DNA from: Physcomitrium patens
Taxonomy: Eukaryota > Streptophyta > Bryopsida > Funariales > Funariaceae
Direction of reading: 5' to 3'
NCBI RefSeq assembly: GCF_000002425.4
Contig: NC_037270.1
Span: 15,523,178 to 15,587,177, forward strand
DNA length: 64,000 nucleotides
Part shown: piece by piece, positions 45,380 to 58,300 of the stretch
Position numbering within the stretch: the stretch's first letter is position 1
Layout: each line of letters begins with the position of its first letter
Position numbers and translations under genes: made by a program
Notes under the pieces: generated by a model
Told to the model about the DNA's origin: nothing
The model's database searches: none
The model's input: the letters and a program-made list of their open reading frames with translations, nothing else

Positions 45380-46396
45380 ATGGACGCTACACCTACTAGA
45401 AGTGAAAATAGATTTTCAACTATTTTAGGTCTTCATTAGCTTGTCAATACTCTAAGAGTAAAAATCTCACGTATTTCTAACGTAAATCATAGAGGTACTA
45501 TGCCTGTACTTATAGAAGAAGTTCAGAGTTTACAAGAAGAAGATATGCAATTGAAGGAAGATAGTAGATCGACCTCACAACCAAATTTAGGAAGTTTTGC
45601 TTCTATAAGTATGATGGGGACATGGATTAATATGCCTAAGAAGTTTGATGGAACAAGATCAAAATTTCAAGGATTTTTGTAACAAGTTAACCTCTATTTA
45701 AGGTTGCACCTTTTCCAATATCCTAATGGATTTACTCAAGTTGGATTCATAAGCGCACTTCTATCAAAAAGTGCTCTCTTTTGATTTGCACCTTTACTGA
45801 AAAAAGATTTACAACTCCTTTATGATTTAAATTCATTCCTAGAAGTATTTATGGCCATATTTGGAAAAAGTGATCAAGAACAAGTAGCAAAGACCAAACT
45901 TTTATCTTTACAACAAGAATCACGATCAGCCACCACATATGCTGCTAAATTCCAAAACCTTGCTTGCGATGTAGACTAGAATAACAAAGCACTTATCAAT
46001 CAATCTTGATATGGATTAAATGATAGTATCAAAGATTTGTTATTAACAATGCCAAAAACAAAATCTTTGGAACAATTTATTGCTCAAGCTATTGCATGCA
46101 ATAATCGATTATTTGAAAGGAATCAAGAAGAAAGACTTGGCTAAAGAAAAACAAGTCAAGTAATGGCGGTAGCTTCCAAGTTTTTTGAAACATATTCATT
46201 AAGGCCAAAAGTAATGCAAATTGATATGATATGTTTTAAAACTCTCACAAAGCAGGAAAAGACTTGACAATACCAAAAGGGTTTGTGTTTATACTATAAA
46301 GAAGTTAAGCTCAATGCTCAACATTGTCCAGAGAAGCAACGTAATTATCAAATAAAGAGCATAATTACCAAAGAAGATAATGTATTGGATAATTAA
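45380..46396 (+). pseudogene. gag pseudogene of element G, single frame of 339 codons
   Basis: The ATG at 45380 opens MDATPTRSENRFSTILGLH. The frame is collinear to the terminal TAA at 46394 without an indel. Features are a coiled-coil-like VLIEEVQSLQEEDMQLKEDS, the core MPKKFDGTRSKFQGF, LLSLQQESRSATTYAAKF and DSIKDLLLTMPKTKSL. The zinc knuckle has decayed to LCLYYKEVKLNAQHC (second Cys to Tyr, His to Leu). Stops occur at Gln, Arg and Trp positions. Pol follows in the -1 register. Confidence 0.83.
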
Positions 46397-46399
46397 TTA

Positions 46400-49300
46400 C
46401 TCTAGCTACAATAGAAACTATGCGATTGGAATCATGTGCAATACCTAGTAAAGGTCCTATTCTCTCCTTAGGCCCCTCACTTTGTTTTATAATAGATATA
46501 TGTTTAGGACCTAAAAATCACAAAGTCTTTGCCTTATTAGATTTAGAAGCCTTAGCTTGTTTTATAGACAAAGATGTTGTCAAAAATCAAAAAACATCTT
46601 TAATCAAGAAAACTAAATCTGTACATGTAGAAATCATAGATGGTTGTTCATTATCTTTTCGAAATGTTATCCATGAGACTGTTCCTTTAGATATAACAAT
46701 TAAAGATCATAACAACATAATAGTATTTAATGTAATAAGATCTCCCTCTAATTTGGTTATTTTAGGCTTATCATGGCTAAAAAAATATAATCCATAAATA
46801 GATTAGATTTTTCATAATCTTAATCTTTTTGGTAGTGTAATCCAAGTTTGAGTTAACAAAGTAGAAGTACAAAAGTCTAGTAATTCCAAATCTTTACTAG
46901 CATGTGTAAGAGCTTTCATGCATGCTACAAAAGAAGGATCATCTTTTGCTATATATGCTATGTCCATCTCTAATGGTGAAAAAATGTTAAGTAGTATTCC
47001 TAATCAATATGAAAAATTTCAAGACATTTTTTAAAAGAAAAATACAGATATTCTTCTAAAGTATTGACCTTATGATTATTCAATTGATTTGCAAAAAGGA
47101 GCTCAACCACCATTCGGACCAATCTATAGCTTATCGTAGAATGAATTGGTTACATTAAAAGAGTATATTGATAAAAACTTGGCAAAGAACTTTATACACC
47201 ATTCTAAATCTCTAGCCAAAGCTCCTATCTTACTTGTGAAGAAGAAAGATGGATCTCTACAGATGTATATGGATTATCGAGGACTCAATAAGATCACCAT
47301 CAAGAATAGATATCCTTTACCTTTCATTTTAGGACTGCTTGATCAACTCAATTAAGCAAAGATCTATACCAAAATAGATCTACAAAAAATATACAACTTA
47401 ATTTATATCAAAGAAGGAGATGAATGGAAGACTACTTTTTAAACTAGGTATGGACATTTTAAATATAATGTCATGCCTTTTGCATTCATGAATGTATTGA
47501 CCACTTTTCAATATCTTAAGAATAATGTTTTTTATGAATTTTTAGATGATTATATTGTTTGCTATTTAAACAACATTCTAATCTACTCTAAAAACACAGA
47601 AGAATAAGAATTTCATGATCATCATGTGTTACAGAAATTTAGAGATGCAAGATTATATACCTAGTTGAAAAAGTGTGTATTTCATACTACTCAAGTAAAC
47701 TTTTTAGAGTACATCATTTCCAATGAAGGTCTTATGATAGATCCCAAGAAGGTCCAAACTATCATAGATTGAAAGATTCCAAGAACAGTATGAGATGTAC
47801 AATATTTTTTAGGCTTCGTTAACTACTACCAAATCTTCATCAAGAACTTTTCTCAAGTTGCAGCTCTACTTACACGTTTGACTTATAAAGACAAACTTGA
47901 GTGAAATAAAGAAGTAAAAGCATCATTTGATATTCTAAAGAAGGAATTTACTTTTACACCAATCTTACATTGTATCAACGTCAAGTCCATTGGAGCATGT
48001 CTTTATCCAAATTCAATTTCAAGTTCACTTATCGATTCAAAAAACAACAAGGTCTATTAGACACTCTTTTTAAATGTTCTTATCTTGTACCAAAAGAAGG
48101 AGATGCATCTTTTGATCAACAAAGAATGATCCTCTTAGAGCTCAAGCATTTTTATCTTTGAGCAATAAAATCAACATTGATTGTTGATGCAACCTTTGTC
48201 AAGCAAATTTAATCAAGTATGTCCTATGATCTTCTTGTTCATGATATCAAGAATACTTCTTTTAAGTCCTATGGAACTTCAAAGTTTGAGTTCAAAAACA
48301 ACCTACTTTATTTTGAAGATTGTCTATATATTCCAAAAGGTAATACATGATTACGTGTCTTTCAAGCTTGTCATGATTTTTCAGCAACTAGACATTTTGG
48401 ATATAATAAGACTTTAGAATTAATATCAAGAGAATTTTGATAGCCTCTAATATAGAAAGCAATCAAAGACTTTATAAAATCATGCGATACTTGTTCAAGA
48501 TTCAAAACTCCTCGCCATCAATTTTATGGACTACTTCAATCATTACCTATTCGAGAAGAATCATGGTCTTCTATTTCTATGGATTTTATCACGGATCTTC
48601 CAATCTCAAGTTTATATGATTTCATATTTATAATTTTAGATTGCGTCATCAAAATGGCACATTTTGTACCATGTACAAAATCTATTTCAAATGAAGAAAC
48701 AGCTAAGCTTTTTATTGACAATATCTATGGCTATTATAGATTGCCAAAAGATATTATATCAAATAGGGGGACTCAATTTATATGAAGATTTTAGAGAACC
48801 TTATTCAAAATTCTAAATATAGATATAAAGTTTTTTTCAACTTTTCAGCATCAAATTGATGGACAAATAGAATGGGTGAATCAAATTTTAGAATAGTATT
48901 TGATGTACACTATCAACTATTATCAAGATGATTGAATAACTCTTTTGTCATTGGTAGAGTTTACATAAAATAATTTAGTAAATTCTTCTATTCAATAAAT
49001 ATTTTACTTTACTAATTATGATTATCATCTATGAGTTGATACTTTTGACTTTTGAAAAGTTGATATTCTTACGATAGAAGATTTACCAAATCATTTGTCA
49101 AAGCTATATGCAACAATGAAGATACAATTAAAAGAAGCTTAAGGATGACAAAAGACCAATGCGGATGTCTATCTCAAGGAGTAACCACAATTCAATATAG
49201 GTGACAAGGTATAGTTACTTCAGCATAATAGGAAGACTATTTGTCCTTGTGATAAGTTAGACATTTGTAGGCTTAGACCTTTTTTCATATGTGAACAAAT

Positions 49301-49625
49301 CAATCTTGTTGCTTATTGATTACATCTACTAGAGTATATGAAGATGCAACCTATATTTCATGTATCACTTCTTGAGCCATATAAGACAGTGAATATTTTG
49401 AAAAGAAGACAAATGCCACTTCTTCTTATAGAAGTAGGTAATAATCAAGAATTCGAGGTAGAAGAAGTCTTAGACTCAAGGCGGCATCAAAATAGGTTGG
49501 AATATCTTGTTCATTGGTACAGATATGATATTAGTGAATATATATGGGAGCCATCAAAAAATCTTATAAATGTAGCAAAGAATATTGAAGCTTTTCATCA
49601 ACAAAATCCATCAAAATCAAGATGA
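46400..49625 (+). pseudogene. pol pseudogene of element G, RNase H largely deleted
   Basis: Protease about 46480-46800: active site reads LLDLEALACFIDKD, so DSGA is lost. RT is about 47090-47880, with [18 protein letters not shown] and the YLDD box changed to YLNN. At about 47965 the text jumps from TPILH to YQRQVHWSMSLSKF, a deletion of roughly 300 bp that removes the RNase H catalytic core. In the integrase (about 48190-48990) the first Asp (SMDFITDLP) and the Glu (IEWVN) remain, but the second Asp is Asn (SNRGTQF). The chromodomain at 49338-49625 is well kept: FEVEEVLDSRR, LEYLVHWYRYD, WEPSKNL. Frame changes show further indels. Confidence 0.83.
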
Positions 49626-49727
49626 AGAATAGCAAATCTTTGCAATAAAAAAAACAAGATTAAAGGAAGATAACATTCTACTTTCTATATTTCTTTGTAG
49701 CTTGTGTGTATTTGTAATACCAACAAG

Positions 49728-50150
49728 ATGGAGAATCAACAATCAGTAGATTCAACTCAAGAGCTTTTATTTGCGGACATATCAGATGAGATATTACAAT
49801 TGTCACAACCTTCAAGATGACAAAATCAAAATAAAAATCATCAAGAATGACATGCCCTTCCACGAATAGATGGCGAGATATAATGTATTTGATATCATGA
49901 CCTTGGAGGAGACTCTTCCTGTTTGGTGATTTTATTAGAGGTAGAAACAACTTTTGATTGTATTTCAAATGTTTTATTTGAAGGAAGTTATGAGGGCCTC
50001 AACAACAATCAAATAATAAGGTGGTCTTTTCACCCTTACATGGGAGACTATCGATCATTGAGAGGGCCTATCAACCATCTTTGAAGAGTGCAAAGATCGG
50101 AATGTGTAGCAAATACAATTCGCCACATCTTGAACTTCCTCAACATATGA
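49728..50150 (+). pseudogene. ORF3 of element G: conserved post-pol ORF, 141 codons
   Basis: The ATG at 49728 opens MENQQSVDSTQELLFADISD, and TGA at 50148 closes codon 141. The order is an acidic/Gln-rich N-terminus, a QSQPSR linker, LVILLEVETTFD, VLFEGSYEGLN, RWSFHPYMGDYRSLRGPINH and VANTIRHILNFLNI. Five internal stops remain, all one transition from a sense codon. Length and register are identical to the copies in elements B and H. The family is unknown. It stands about 100 bp after the chromodomain and 40 bp before the LTR, where some retroelements carry an extra gene. Confidence 0.65.
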
Positions 50151-50177
50151 AGATTTCTCCTTGTAGAACTCGTCCTT

Positions 50178-50191
50178 AGAAGAGGGGATAA
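50178..50191 (+). promoter_or_regulatory. Polypurine tract of element G
   Basis: AGAAGAGGGGATAA directly before TGTCACGGACATATAC. The same tract is seen as AGAAGGGGAGATAA in element B and in reverse in element H. Confidence 0.75.
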
Positions 50192-50736
50192 TGTCACGGA
50201 CATATACATTTACCTCAATAATTACTTATATGATTAAGTAGAAGTAAGTATATATACATTAATTTCATAAAGACTTTTAGTAAAGCTTCTTAGAGGCTTT
50301 ATAGATGTAGTTTTGACTTTAGATGTGTTTGTAGATTGAAAACTTTGTCAACAAGTTAACCACGTATTGGTAGCTTATAGAACAAGTTAACTCCACATAG
50401 TAGCTTGTGGAACAAGCTAACCATGTGGTACATACATAAATAATTTGCCTTACAAGTTAAATCATATGGCTAGCAAAGTGAATATGTTTTGGAGGTCCTA
50501 TAAGACATTGTCATGTAACTCCTAGTTAAGAATATATATGGATGCAAGAATGAAGCTTTCTTCACTCTTATCAATGCCATTCTAGTCATTATTTTTGTTT
50601 CAAGACTTTTTAGTCTTATTTTTGGCAATAGCTATTTCAGTTAATATTACATTATCTTTTGAGTGAATTTTTAGTTCTCTTCACTGATATAAGAATGCAT
50701 CAAAGATTCTTTTTTTCAAGATTCATGTCCTTGAGA
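50192..50736 (+). repeat. 3' LTR of element G
   Basis: Begins TGTCACGGACATATACATT and ends near GTCCTTGAGA. It is about 545 bp and alignable along its length with 44575-45125. Confidence 0.82.
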
Positions 50737-50800
50737 AAGTAGGATAATCCACTCACTTTTAAAACAAGTTAGAAACAATAAATTAAGACTTTTGTCAAAC

Positions 50801-51342
50801 TGTTAAGGACATGAATTTCAAAGAAAGAAAATCCTCAATACACTCTTATGTCATTGAAAGGAACTAGAATGTCTCTCAAATATGATATAATATTAAACTA
50901 AAATGACTATTGTCAAAAATAAAAAGACTAGAAAGTCTTGAAATAAGACTAAGGACTAGAAAGGCATTGACAAGAGTGAAGAAGGCTTCACTTTTGTCTC
51001 CATATATACTCTTAACTAGGAGCTACATGGCGATGTCCTACAAGACCTCCAAAATATGTTGACTTTGCAAGACATGTATTTTAACTTTCAAGATAAGTTT
51101 TCTATATGTATGCCACATACTTAGCTTATTCCGCAAACTACCAACACGTGGTTAACTTATTGACCAAGTTTCTAACCTACCAATCAACTACAAACATATG
51201 TAAAGTCAAAGTAGCATCTTTGAAGCTTCTAAAAAGCTTCTTTAGAAGGCATTATAAAATTAATATACTTTTATATATTTTTATCTATTTCTATCTAATC
51301 ATATAAATATTTACTATAATATTTATGTATATCCATGATACA
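50801..51342 (-). repeat. 5' LTR of element F (minus strand)
   Basis: 542 bp, TGTTAAGGACATGAATTTC to ATCCATGATACA (reversed TGTATCATGG). It is subtype 2, like the LTRs of G. The leader between 50737 and 50800 carries GTGGATTATCC in reverse, as in the leader of G. Confidence 0.83.
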
Positions 51343-51543
51343 AAATTTTTATTTTTATTCAAGTTTATTTTCTTTATATATAAAATATTTATTTATTTAT
51401 TTAATAATTTTATATATACAAAGTCTTAATTATTGCATACATTTTTTAGTTTAATTCAATAAAAGTTGTACTCAACTTGCAAGTAGTGCATAATTCAATA
51501 GAAAGACTTATCTAGCTTTTTGATGTTTATTTTTGAAGTTACT

Positions 51544-51580
<37 letters not shown>

Positions 51581-52930
51581 TATATATCTAGAGTGTCAGT
51601 ATTGCTACTATAATTTTTGCTAGTGGCACCATAAATTGTCATGTTACAATTTAAATATTAGGTATTTTTCAAAGCTTGGATTGCCCTAGTGCATTTCTTA
51701 ATTGACAAAAAGTCCATGTTAAGATATAGAACTTTGTACAATCTTCACATGTATTCTAAAGATTTTACATTTTCTAAATAATTGATTCTTCAAGCAAATG
51801 CTCAATAACCACCCCTGCAATATCTATGCTATTGGATTTGGCACCCACAATGTTATTATTGAATATGTAAACCTTAGCTGAGCATAAGCTTGCATTGTAA
51901 AACTCATCAATTAGAACTTGATAGAACTAGAACAGATGGAGGGGCAAAAGAAGTATGCAATTGAGATGCTAGGACATGGAAGAATTAAGAATTAAGGATT
52001 ATATATATGTTGTTGCAAATCTTTTTAAATCAAAAGATTTGAGCATTAATAAAAGGAGATTTACTGAGAAGACTATTTAATCAAAGACTTGCAAGATGGC
52101 TTTGATATTAAAGAGCAACAAAGAGAGTTGACTTACTCATTTGATTTTTATTAGCTATTTTTTTCTTGAGCATTGGATTGGTACAAGAGCTTGGTCTAAG
52201 ATTGGAATTCAAAAATAATTTTTTTAATATGAAGATTTTTGAAATATAGAGTAGCTTATAGTGGTATTAATAAAAATTATAGTGGGTAGTAAGTTGTAAT
52301 AATATCAACAAATATTGTAGTGGCAATAGCAGCATTATATAAATATATACAAATATTTGTATTGAATGATTTTGCTTTACCACAAGAATATTGTATTGTG
52401 TAGAATAAATTATTAATATGTAATTTTATAATAATAAATTATAATAAAAACTACATAATTAAGGTTTATATAAATATATTATATAAATACTATTAAAAAA
52501 AGATAATACTAAATATATCCAAATTTTTAATAAATTAATCCATTCATTTTAACCATCATGAAAAAATAAAATAATCTCTAAATTCACTTCTTTACTATTG
52601 AATCTACAACCAATACAAACCAACGACATTTATCATAATTATCATATTCTTCATTAAGAGTGAATCTATTTAATAAATGTATGAGTCTATTTAATATTCT
52701 TCGAAAAATATTAAAAGTAAATATATATATATATATATTAAAAGAACAAAAATAAATCTCAAAAAGTAAAATCATGTGATTATATTGATTATTTTTTTTG
52801 ATTTAGAATTTATAAAATTAAATTAACACAATTGAATAATTTTTTTAATTTAATCTTTTTAATTTATTTTTACTACATTGATATATAAATCAAATGTGAT
52901 TTTCACAAACTAATTTGATAATAACTTTCA
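51343..52930. other. AT-rich spacer, nothing recognised
   Basis: No coding domain and no alignment to the repeat families here. It contains an (AT) run at about 51547-51580 and another at 52720-52738. Confidence 0.45.
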
Positions 52931-54782
52931 TTATTATTATAAATTTAAGTTATATAAGACAAGCTTCTATGTGAATCTTTGCCTTGAATGTAGAGTTCAA
53001 GTGATACTTAACACAGGCATACTATTATCCCTTCAAAATCAAACTCATTCCTTAGACTAAACAAACGTTAACCTCATCTCTTCAACTTCATCTCCACAAG
53101 CCCATCATGCAACTCCACAACCAACCTCCGAAGCACAAGACAGAACCAAGAAACATTTCTTGTGGCCACAAACAGCTATGGCTTCCGAATCTGGTTGCGC
53201 ATTAATCGATCCAACTCTAGCAAAATCTCATCTTGATTTCAAAAATCCATCGCAAAAATGCCAACTGACCAATCGTGTAGTATAGATCAAAATGGAACAC
53301 AGCCCTATTGATAGTTTTTCAATGCCCTGTTGTGAAATCCTCACGACTTCTGCTAGAAGATCCAGAGAACCCACACTAGTTTATGTCTATATTTTACAAA
53401 AAAATTGATGTTGCTTGAAGAAGGTGAGATCTGCCAGCATCACAATCTTTAGCACAATGTGGGTCATGCTTCTACAGGAATAGTAGAGGTATCTGTACAA
53501 ACTAGAGCGTGGACACATCTGTGAGTTTTTACACTGGAGGGTTCAATCTGTTGGTATGCAATCCCTTCAAGGAAGATGTTGAGCTAGTTTCGGTTATGGT
53601 CAAAATTTAAGGGATTATATTTCCTTCTAAATATTTAAATGACGAGATACAATCTTATAAGACACAACAATTACATCTCGTCATTCAACGTCCCAGAAGC
53701 AATATATCATGTAGATTTCTCCCCACGTGTAGTGCTAATCGCATAGAGAGGGGCTGCTTTATTAATTTATTGGCTACAGCTGCTGCAACATTAAATTACA
53801 TTAAATTACTGTCTAGATATGCTACCAATTTTTCCATCTGGTGCTGCTTGTTAACCATAGAAACTACCATCCATGGATAAGTAGTCATCAGAAAGCAGAA
53901 CCTCAAAAAGATACCTTAATATACCGTGAGTAGTGCGCGGATTCTCTCTCCTATATCAGATTGCAATATGAGGTCTTCCAAGAGAAAATAGTTTGGGTTT
54001 CATGTACCCACCAGGCTAACAGTAACAGAGATTAGACCGCAGATGAATACGTGGAATTACATGGGCAGTGAATACTCACCGATACCAGGAAAAGTCCTAT
54101 CGGTAAGAAAATTTTGTCAGCCGAGGCGTAAGGCATTGGTAAACACTGAGTTCAATCATGGGGTTTTGGCAGCCTAAGATTCTTCACTAGAACAAACTAC
54201 TGTCTCCGAGTATGTTGTTTTCAAGCTCGTGAATCATTCTTTTTTGCCGCGTGAGTCACCGCAATTTTTGAATAAGTCAATTGTCGCCTGCAGGGGATTA
54301 GATTGGGAAATACGCCAATGAGTTGTGACCACAGCATACATCATGTTGTAATGTCTGATGTACACCTCACAACTCTGCAGTCGCATTCGCCACAATGTGA
54401 ACTTCATTACCATTGATGTAGGTTGGTCTTCCTTTATTCCAAATTTGAAGGGTAATATTAGAAGTGGTGGTTCAAATGAGAGTATAAGGTAGGCAGTTTG
54501 CAGCTTTGGTGATCTAAGCCACGTTCCACTGTTGCCAAGCTCTCATGTAAGAAAGTTAGTCTACTATGATGCACTTGTAGAGATCTAACCTCCCTTGCAA
54601 TGCCATTGTTTTTTTACACACAAGGGTTGTATGTGCTCTATGTAAAAGACTGGCTTTTGTCTTTGTTTTTTGTTTGCCAATCATTATCTTTCAGACTTTT
54701 CTTTTCTATACTCTTCCAAATCATGTTGTGGAGTTAATTCATTAAATTTAAGTTCTTGGTGGCAAGTTCAAATCCATTGTTT
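52931..54782. other. GC-richer, ORF-poor island; possible single-copy host DNA
   Basis: The composition is visibly different from the flanks (for example CCGCGTGAGTCACCGC near 54249), and there are no repeat partners in the window. No open frame of 60 codons or more exists on either strand, and I see no tRNA or rRNA signature. It could be untranslated or intronic host sequence or a non-coding gene. It ends where the LTR remnant of element H begins. Confidence 0.5.
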
Positions 54783-54890
54783 ATAAAGCTTTTAAGAAGC
54801 TTTTCTATAAGATATTATCAAATTAACCTATTTTTATCAACTTCTACCTATTCATATTATTTAGATAATTATAGATATATTTGTGACACT
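54783..54890 (-). repeat. 3' LTR remnant and purine tract of element H
   Basis: Reversed TGTCACAAATATATC at 54886 and leftwards matches the first ~105 bp of the LTR. CTATCTCCTCTTTTTAGG just to the right is the reversed purine tract. The rest of the LTR is absent; the GC-richer island follows. Confidence 0.75.
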
Positions 54891-54930
54891 ATCTCCTCTT
54901 TTTAGGAACAAATTTCGTAAAGAGCAATAA

Positions 54931-55353
54931 TTATATGTTGACAAAATTTAAGATGTGGTAAATTATATTTGCTACATATTCTTGTTGTGGTTTCTTTTGA
55001 AGGTAGTTGATAGATCTTCTTAACTATTAATAGTATTTTATTCTAAGGTAGAAAGACTACCATGTTATTTGATCATTATTAATGCTTTCATAACTTTTTT
55101 TAAACAAAATATTTGTAATTCCATCAAGAGTCATATTTACTTCTAATAAAATCACCAAACTTTTGAAGTCTCTTCTAAGGTCGTGATTTCAAAAGTGTTG
55201 TATCTTGTCATATATTTGAAGAAGAACATGTCATTTTTTAAGGTCTTCATCTCAATTACATTGTCTTCAAGGCTATGATAATCACAATATCTCATCCAAT
55301 AAGTTAATAAATAATAGCTCTTGAGTTGAATCTACTAGCTATTAGTTTTTCAT
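54931..55353 (-). pseudogene. ORF3 of element H: 141-codon post-pol ORF
   Basis: The start ATG (reverse) is at 55353 and the stop TAA at 54931, exactly 141 codons as in elements B and G, with no indel. Readable words are DSTQELL near the N-terminus, LVILLEVNMTLDGITNILFK, SINYLQKK and EYVANIIYHILNFVNI at the end. Internal stops occur at about a dozen positions, mostly at former Gln and Trp. No recognised domain. Confidence 0.63.
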
Positions 55354-58300
55354 CTCCTTAGTGCTATAAATATATAAAAATTACAAATAAAGATAGAAAG
55401 TTAAATAATTTTTTTTTAAATTGCAATTCTTTTATAATAAAGATTTGTTATCTTTCATCTTCATTTTGATGGATATTGTCAATGAAAAAGTTATTTTGAC
55501 TCATTTTGGTGATGTCTTGAGTCTATGACTTCTTCAACTTCAAATTCTTTATTATTTTCATCTTTTATATGAAGAGATATCACTTATTGTCTTTTTAGTA
55601 TATCTATTATCTTGTATGGCTTAATAAGAGATATATGAAAGATGGAATAGATCTTCATTAACTCCAATAAGTATAATCAATGAGCAAGTGGATTGATTGT
55701 TCACAAATAAAAAAAGATTGAAGCCTACAATAATCTAAGTTATCATAAAAATAAATATTCTTAATATTACAACAAAGTCACCATATCTTGTCATCTACAT
55801 TGAATTGTGGTTATTTCTTGTTATAAAGATATTCATTGTTCATTTATTGTTCTTAAACTTCTTTTAACTACACCTTCATTATTGTACATAATTTTTTCAA
55901 ATAATTTGCAAAATCTTATGTCATAGGATTATCAACTTTTGAAAAGTTTAAAGTATCAAATTGTAGATGATAACCATAATTAATAAAAAAAAATATATTT
56001 ATTGAGTAGAAGATTGCATCAAATTATCATGTAGTGTTATATTACATGAAATCTTACTTGAGAATACATTGGGCACCTAGCTATGGAAGATAAAAGGAAT
56101 TTGCAACAACAAGTCCTAACCACTCTAATAAAATCGTACATATATTATTATCAAAGATTAATAACTATAATCAAGTATTAATTAAGTCTAATTATTATTA
56201 TTATTTTATTTATTTATTTATTTGTTTTCAAATAAATTATAAAATAAACAAAAAAAAATCCTAAAGAATCCCTAAAAAAATCCAAACCAAATCCTAAACC
56301 AAATCAAATCTTAATTCTAACCAAATCCTAATCCTAATCAAATCCTAATTCTAACCAAAATCTAAAACCTAATCAAATCCTAATCCTAACCAAATTCTAA
56401 TCAAATCCTAAATAAGTTCTAATTAAATCTAATCAAACCTTAGTCAAATCCTAATCAAACCATAATCAAATCCTAAAAAAATCTTAATCCTAATCAAACT
56501 TTAAATCAATCCAAAATCCTAACTCTAAACCTAAACCAAATCCTAAATCAAATCCTAATCAATTCCAAGTAATTTTTATAATAGATTTAAACCTCAATAA
56601 CTAATAAAAAAACTATTTATTTTAATTCAAATTTTGCACACATCTTAATAATTAAGTTTTTAACAAATATGATTTTTTTTGAAAATGATCAAAATTATCA
56701 AATAGACGATAACCTCAAAAATATATTCGATTATAGGCTGGCCTCCTTCTCCAACCTTGATGCCAATCTCTCAAAGCAAATTACTCCTAATTGAACTATT
56801 ATTGTACTTCCAAATCCTCCACACTTATTAAAAATCAAGCTGACTACCTCTGTAAAAAAAATTCCTCGATCTTACTGATGGATTAACAAATATCTAAGAA
56901 AACTTTACAGGTCCTCAAAATCCTAAATTTTGAGACCATAACCTACAAAAACCTTTATGCTTTTCAATCTAATTATTTGATCAAATCCAAATTCATAACA
57001 TATATCAAGCATAACTACATCCTCAAATCCAAAAAATTTCAACTATAGATCTGTTACCAAACTCTTGAAATTACCCAAAATATTAACCCTATTTTATTTT
57101 CTAAAAATAAGAATTACTAAAAACAACATCAATTTTGCACAGCTCTTACAAAGTCTTTATCTATTCTAAACCCTCAAAATTAATGCCTATAGAAACCTTT
57201 TAAAGTCTTCTCTCAAATCCCATTCTCTAATCAACCAAAGAACTTAAGAATCGTCATCAAAGCTTGGTTTTGTGCCTTAGGATCTGATTTTGACCCTAGT
57301 TGATAACCAGTCTTCTGAGGGTATCAATTTTTGTCCCTTTTGAGATAAATTCCACTAAAACCAATTTTTAACTCCCTCCTACATATGCCTATATCTTTTA
57401 TTTTTCTAATCTATTTTATTTTGCCTTATTTATGGCCGTACAAGGTATGTAGAAGCTATTTTTTAAAAAAGGCAGCATTACTATTAAAGGTTTTACTACC
57501 TTCCTATCTTTTATCTATATATTTTTATTTTACCTTTTAACTTGGCTCTTCTATGATAAGATCCATATAATTATCTTTAACCATATCATTATGTTATAAC
57601 ATGACAAAGCAAACTTTATGAAAAGAAGAAAAGTTGTCCAATCATCTTGATGATAGTTGTTGGTATACTTCAAATAATATTTAGAACTTATTTCACCCTT
57701 TCCATTTGTCTATCAATTTGAGAATAAAAGGCAAAAAAAAAAAATTATATCCACTTTCAATATTTTAAAAAAATTTCTCAAAAATCTTAATACAAACTGT
57801 GTCCTTTTATCTGATATAATATCTTTTAGCATTCCATGATAGTGATAGATGTTATTAAGAAAAAGGTTAATTGTTTCTTCATTTGAAATAGATTTTATAT
57901 ATAGTATAAAATGTACTATTTTGGCAAATAATCTACTATTACAAATATGAAGTCATATGAACTTGAACTTGAAAGATGTATAATAAAATCTATAGAAATA
58001 AAAGACCACAGTTGTTTTAATATATACAATAGTTAGAGAAGTCCATAAGATTGATGATGAGGAGTTTTTGACCTTTACCAAATGTCACATAATTATACAA
58101 AGTCTTTCACAATCTTTTACATTTGCAACCACTAAAAATCTCTTAATATTAATTCCAAAGTCTTGTTGTATCTAGAATATCCTATTACTAGAAAGTCATG
58201 ATAAGCTTAAAGAACATATAAAAGTACTTTTTTTTCTGAAACATATGGATGACCTTCAAAATAGTGTAGATTATTTTTAAACTTGAATTTAGAAGTACCA

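Larger units (their letters stand above)
44575..50736 (+). mobile_element. Element G: complete but dead alpha-family Ty3 element inserted in element F
   Basis: Has both LTRs, gag, pol with chromodomain, ORF3 and a purine tract, about 6.16 kb in all. The LTRs have diverged by very roughly 15% by eye, so it is far older than element C. Insertion is into the leader of element F: F leader sequence ending at 44574 in reverse resumes at 50737. A clean target duplication is not visible (AGAAG on the left, AAGTA or AGAAA on the right). Confidence 0.85.
38555..51342 (-). mobile_element. Element F: alpha-family Ty3 element on the minus strand, hosting three insertions
   Basis: Reading right to left: 5' LTR (51342-50801), leader (50800-50737, continuing at 44574), gag (44410-43530), RT, RNase H, integrase, chromodomain, ORF3 and a truncated 3' LTR (38877-38555). 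Inserted in it are element G (44575-50736), a solo LTR of its own family (42580-43136) and a 1,140-bp solo LTR of another family (38986-40125). F belongs to the same LTR and gag subtype as G. Confidence 0.85.

Noticed and set aside
52931-54782. tRNA or rRNA gene in the GC-richer island
   Set aside because: I looked for cloverleaf and promoter-box patterns and for conserved rRNA words and found none convincing.
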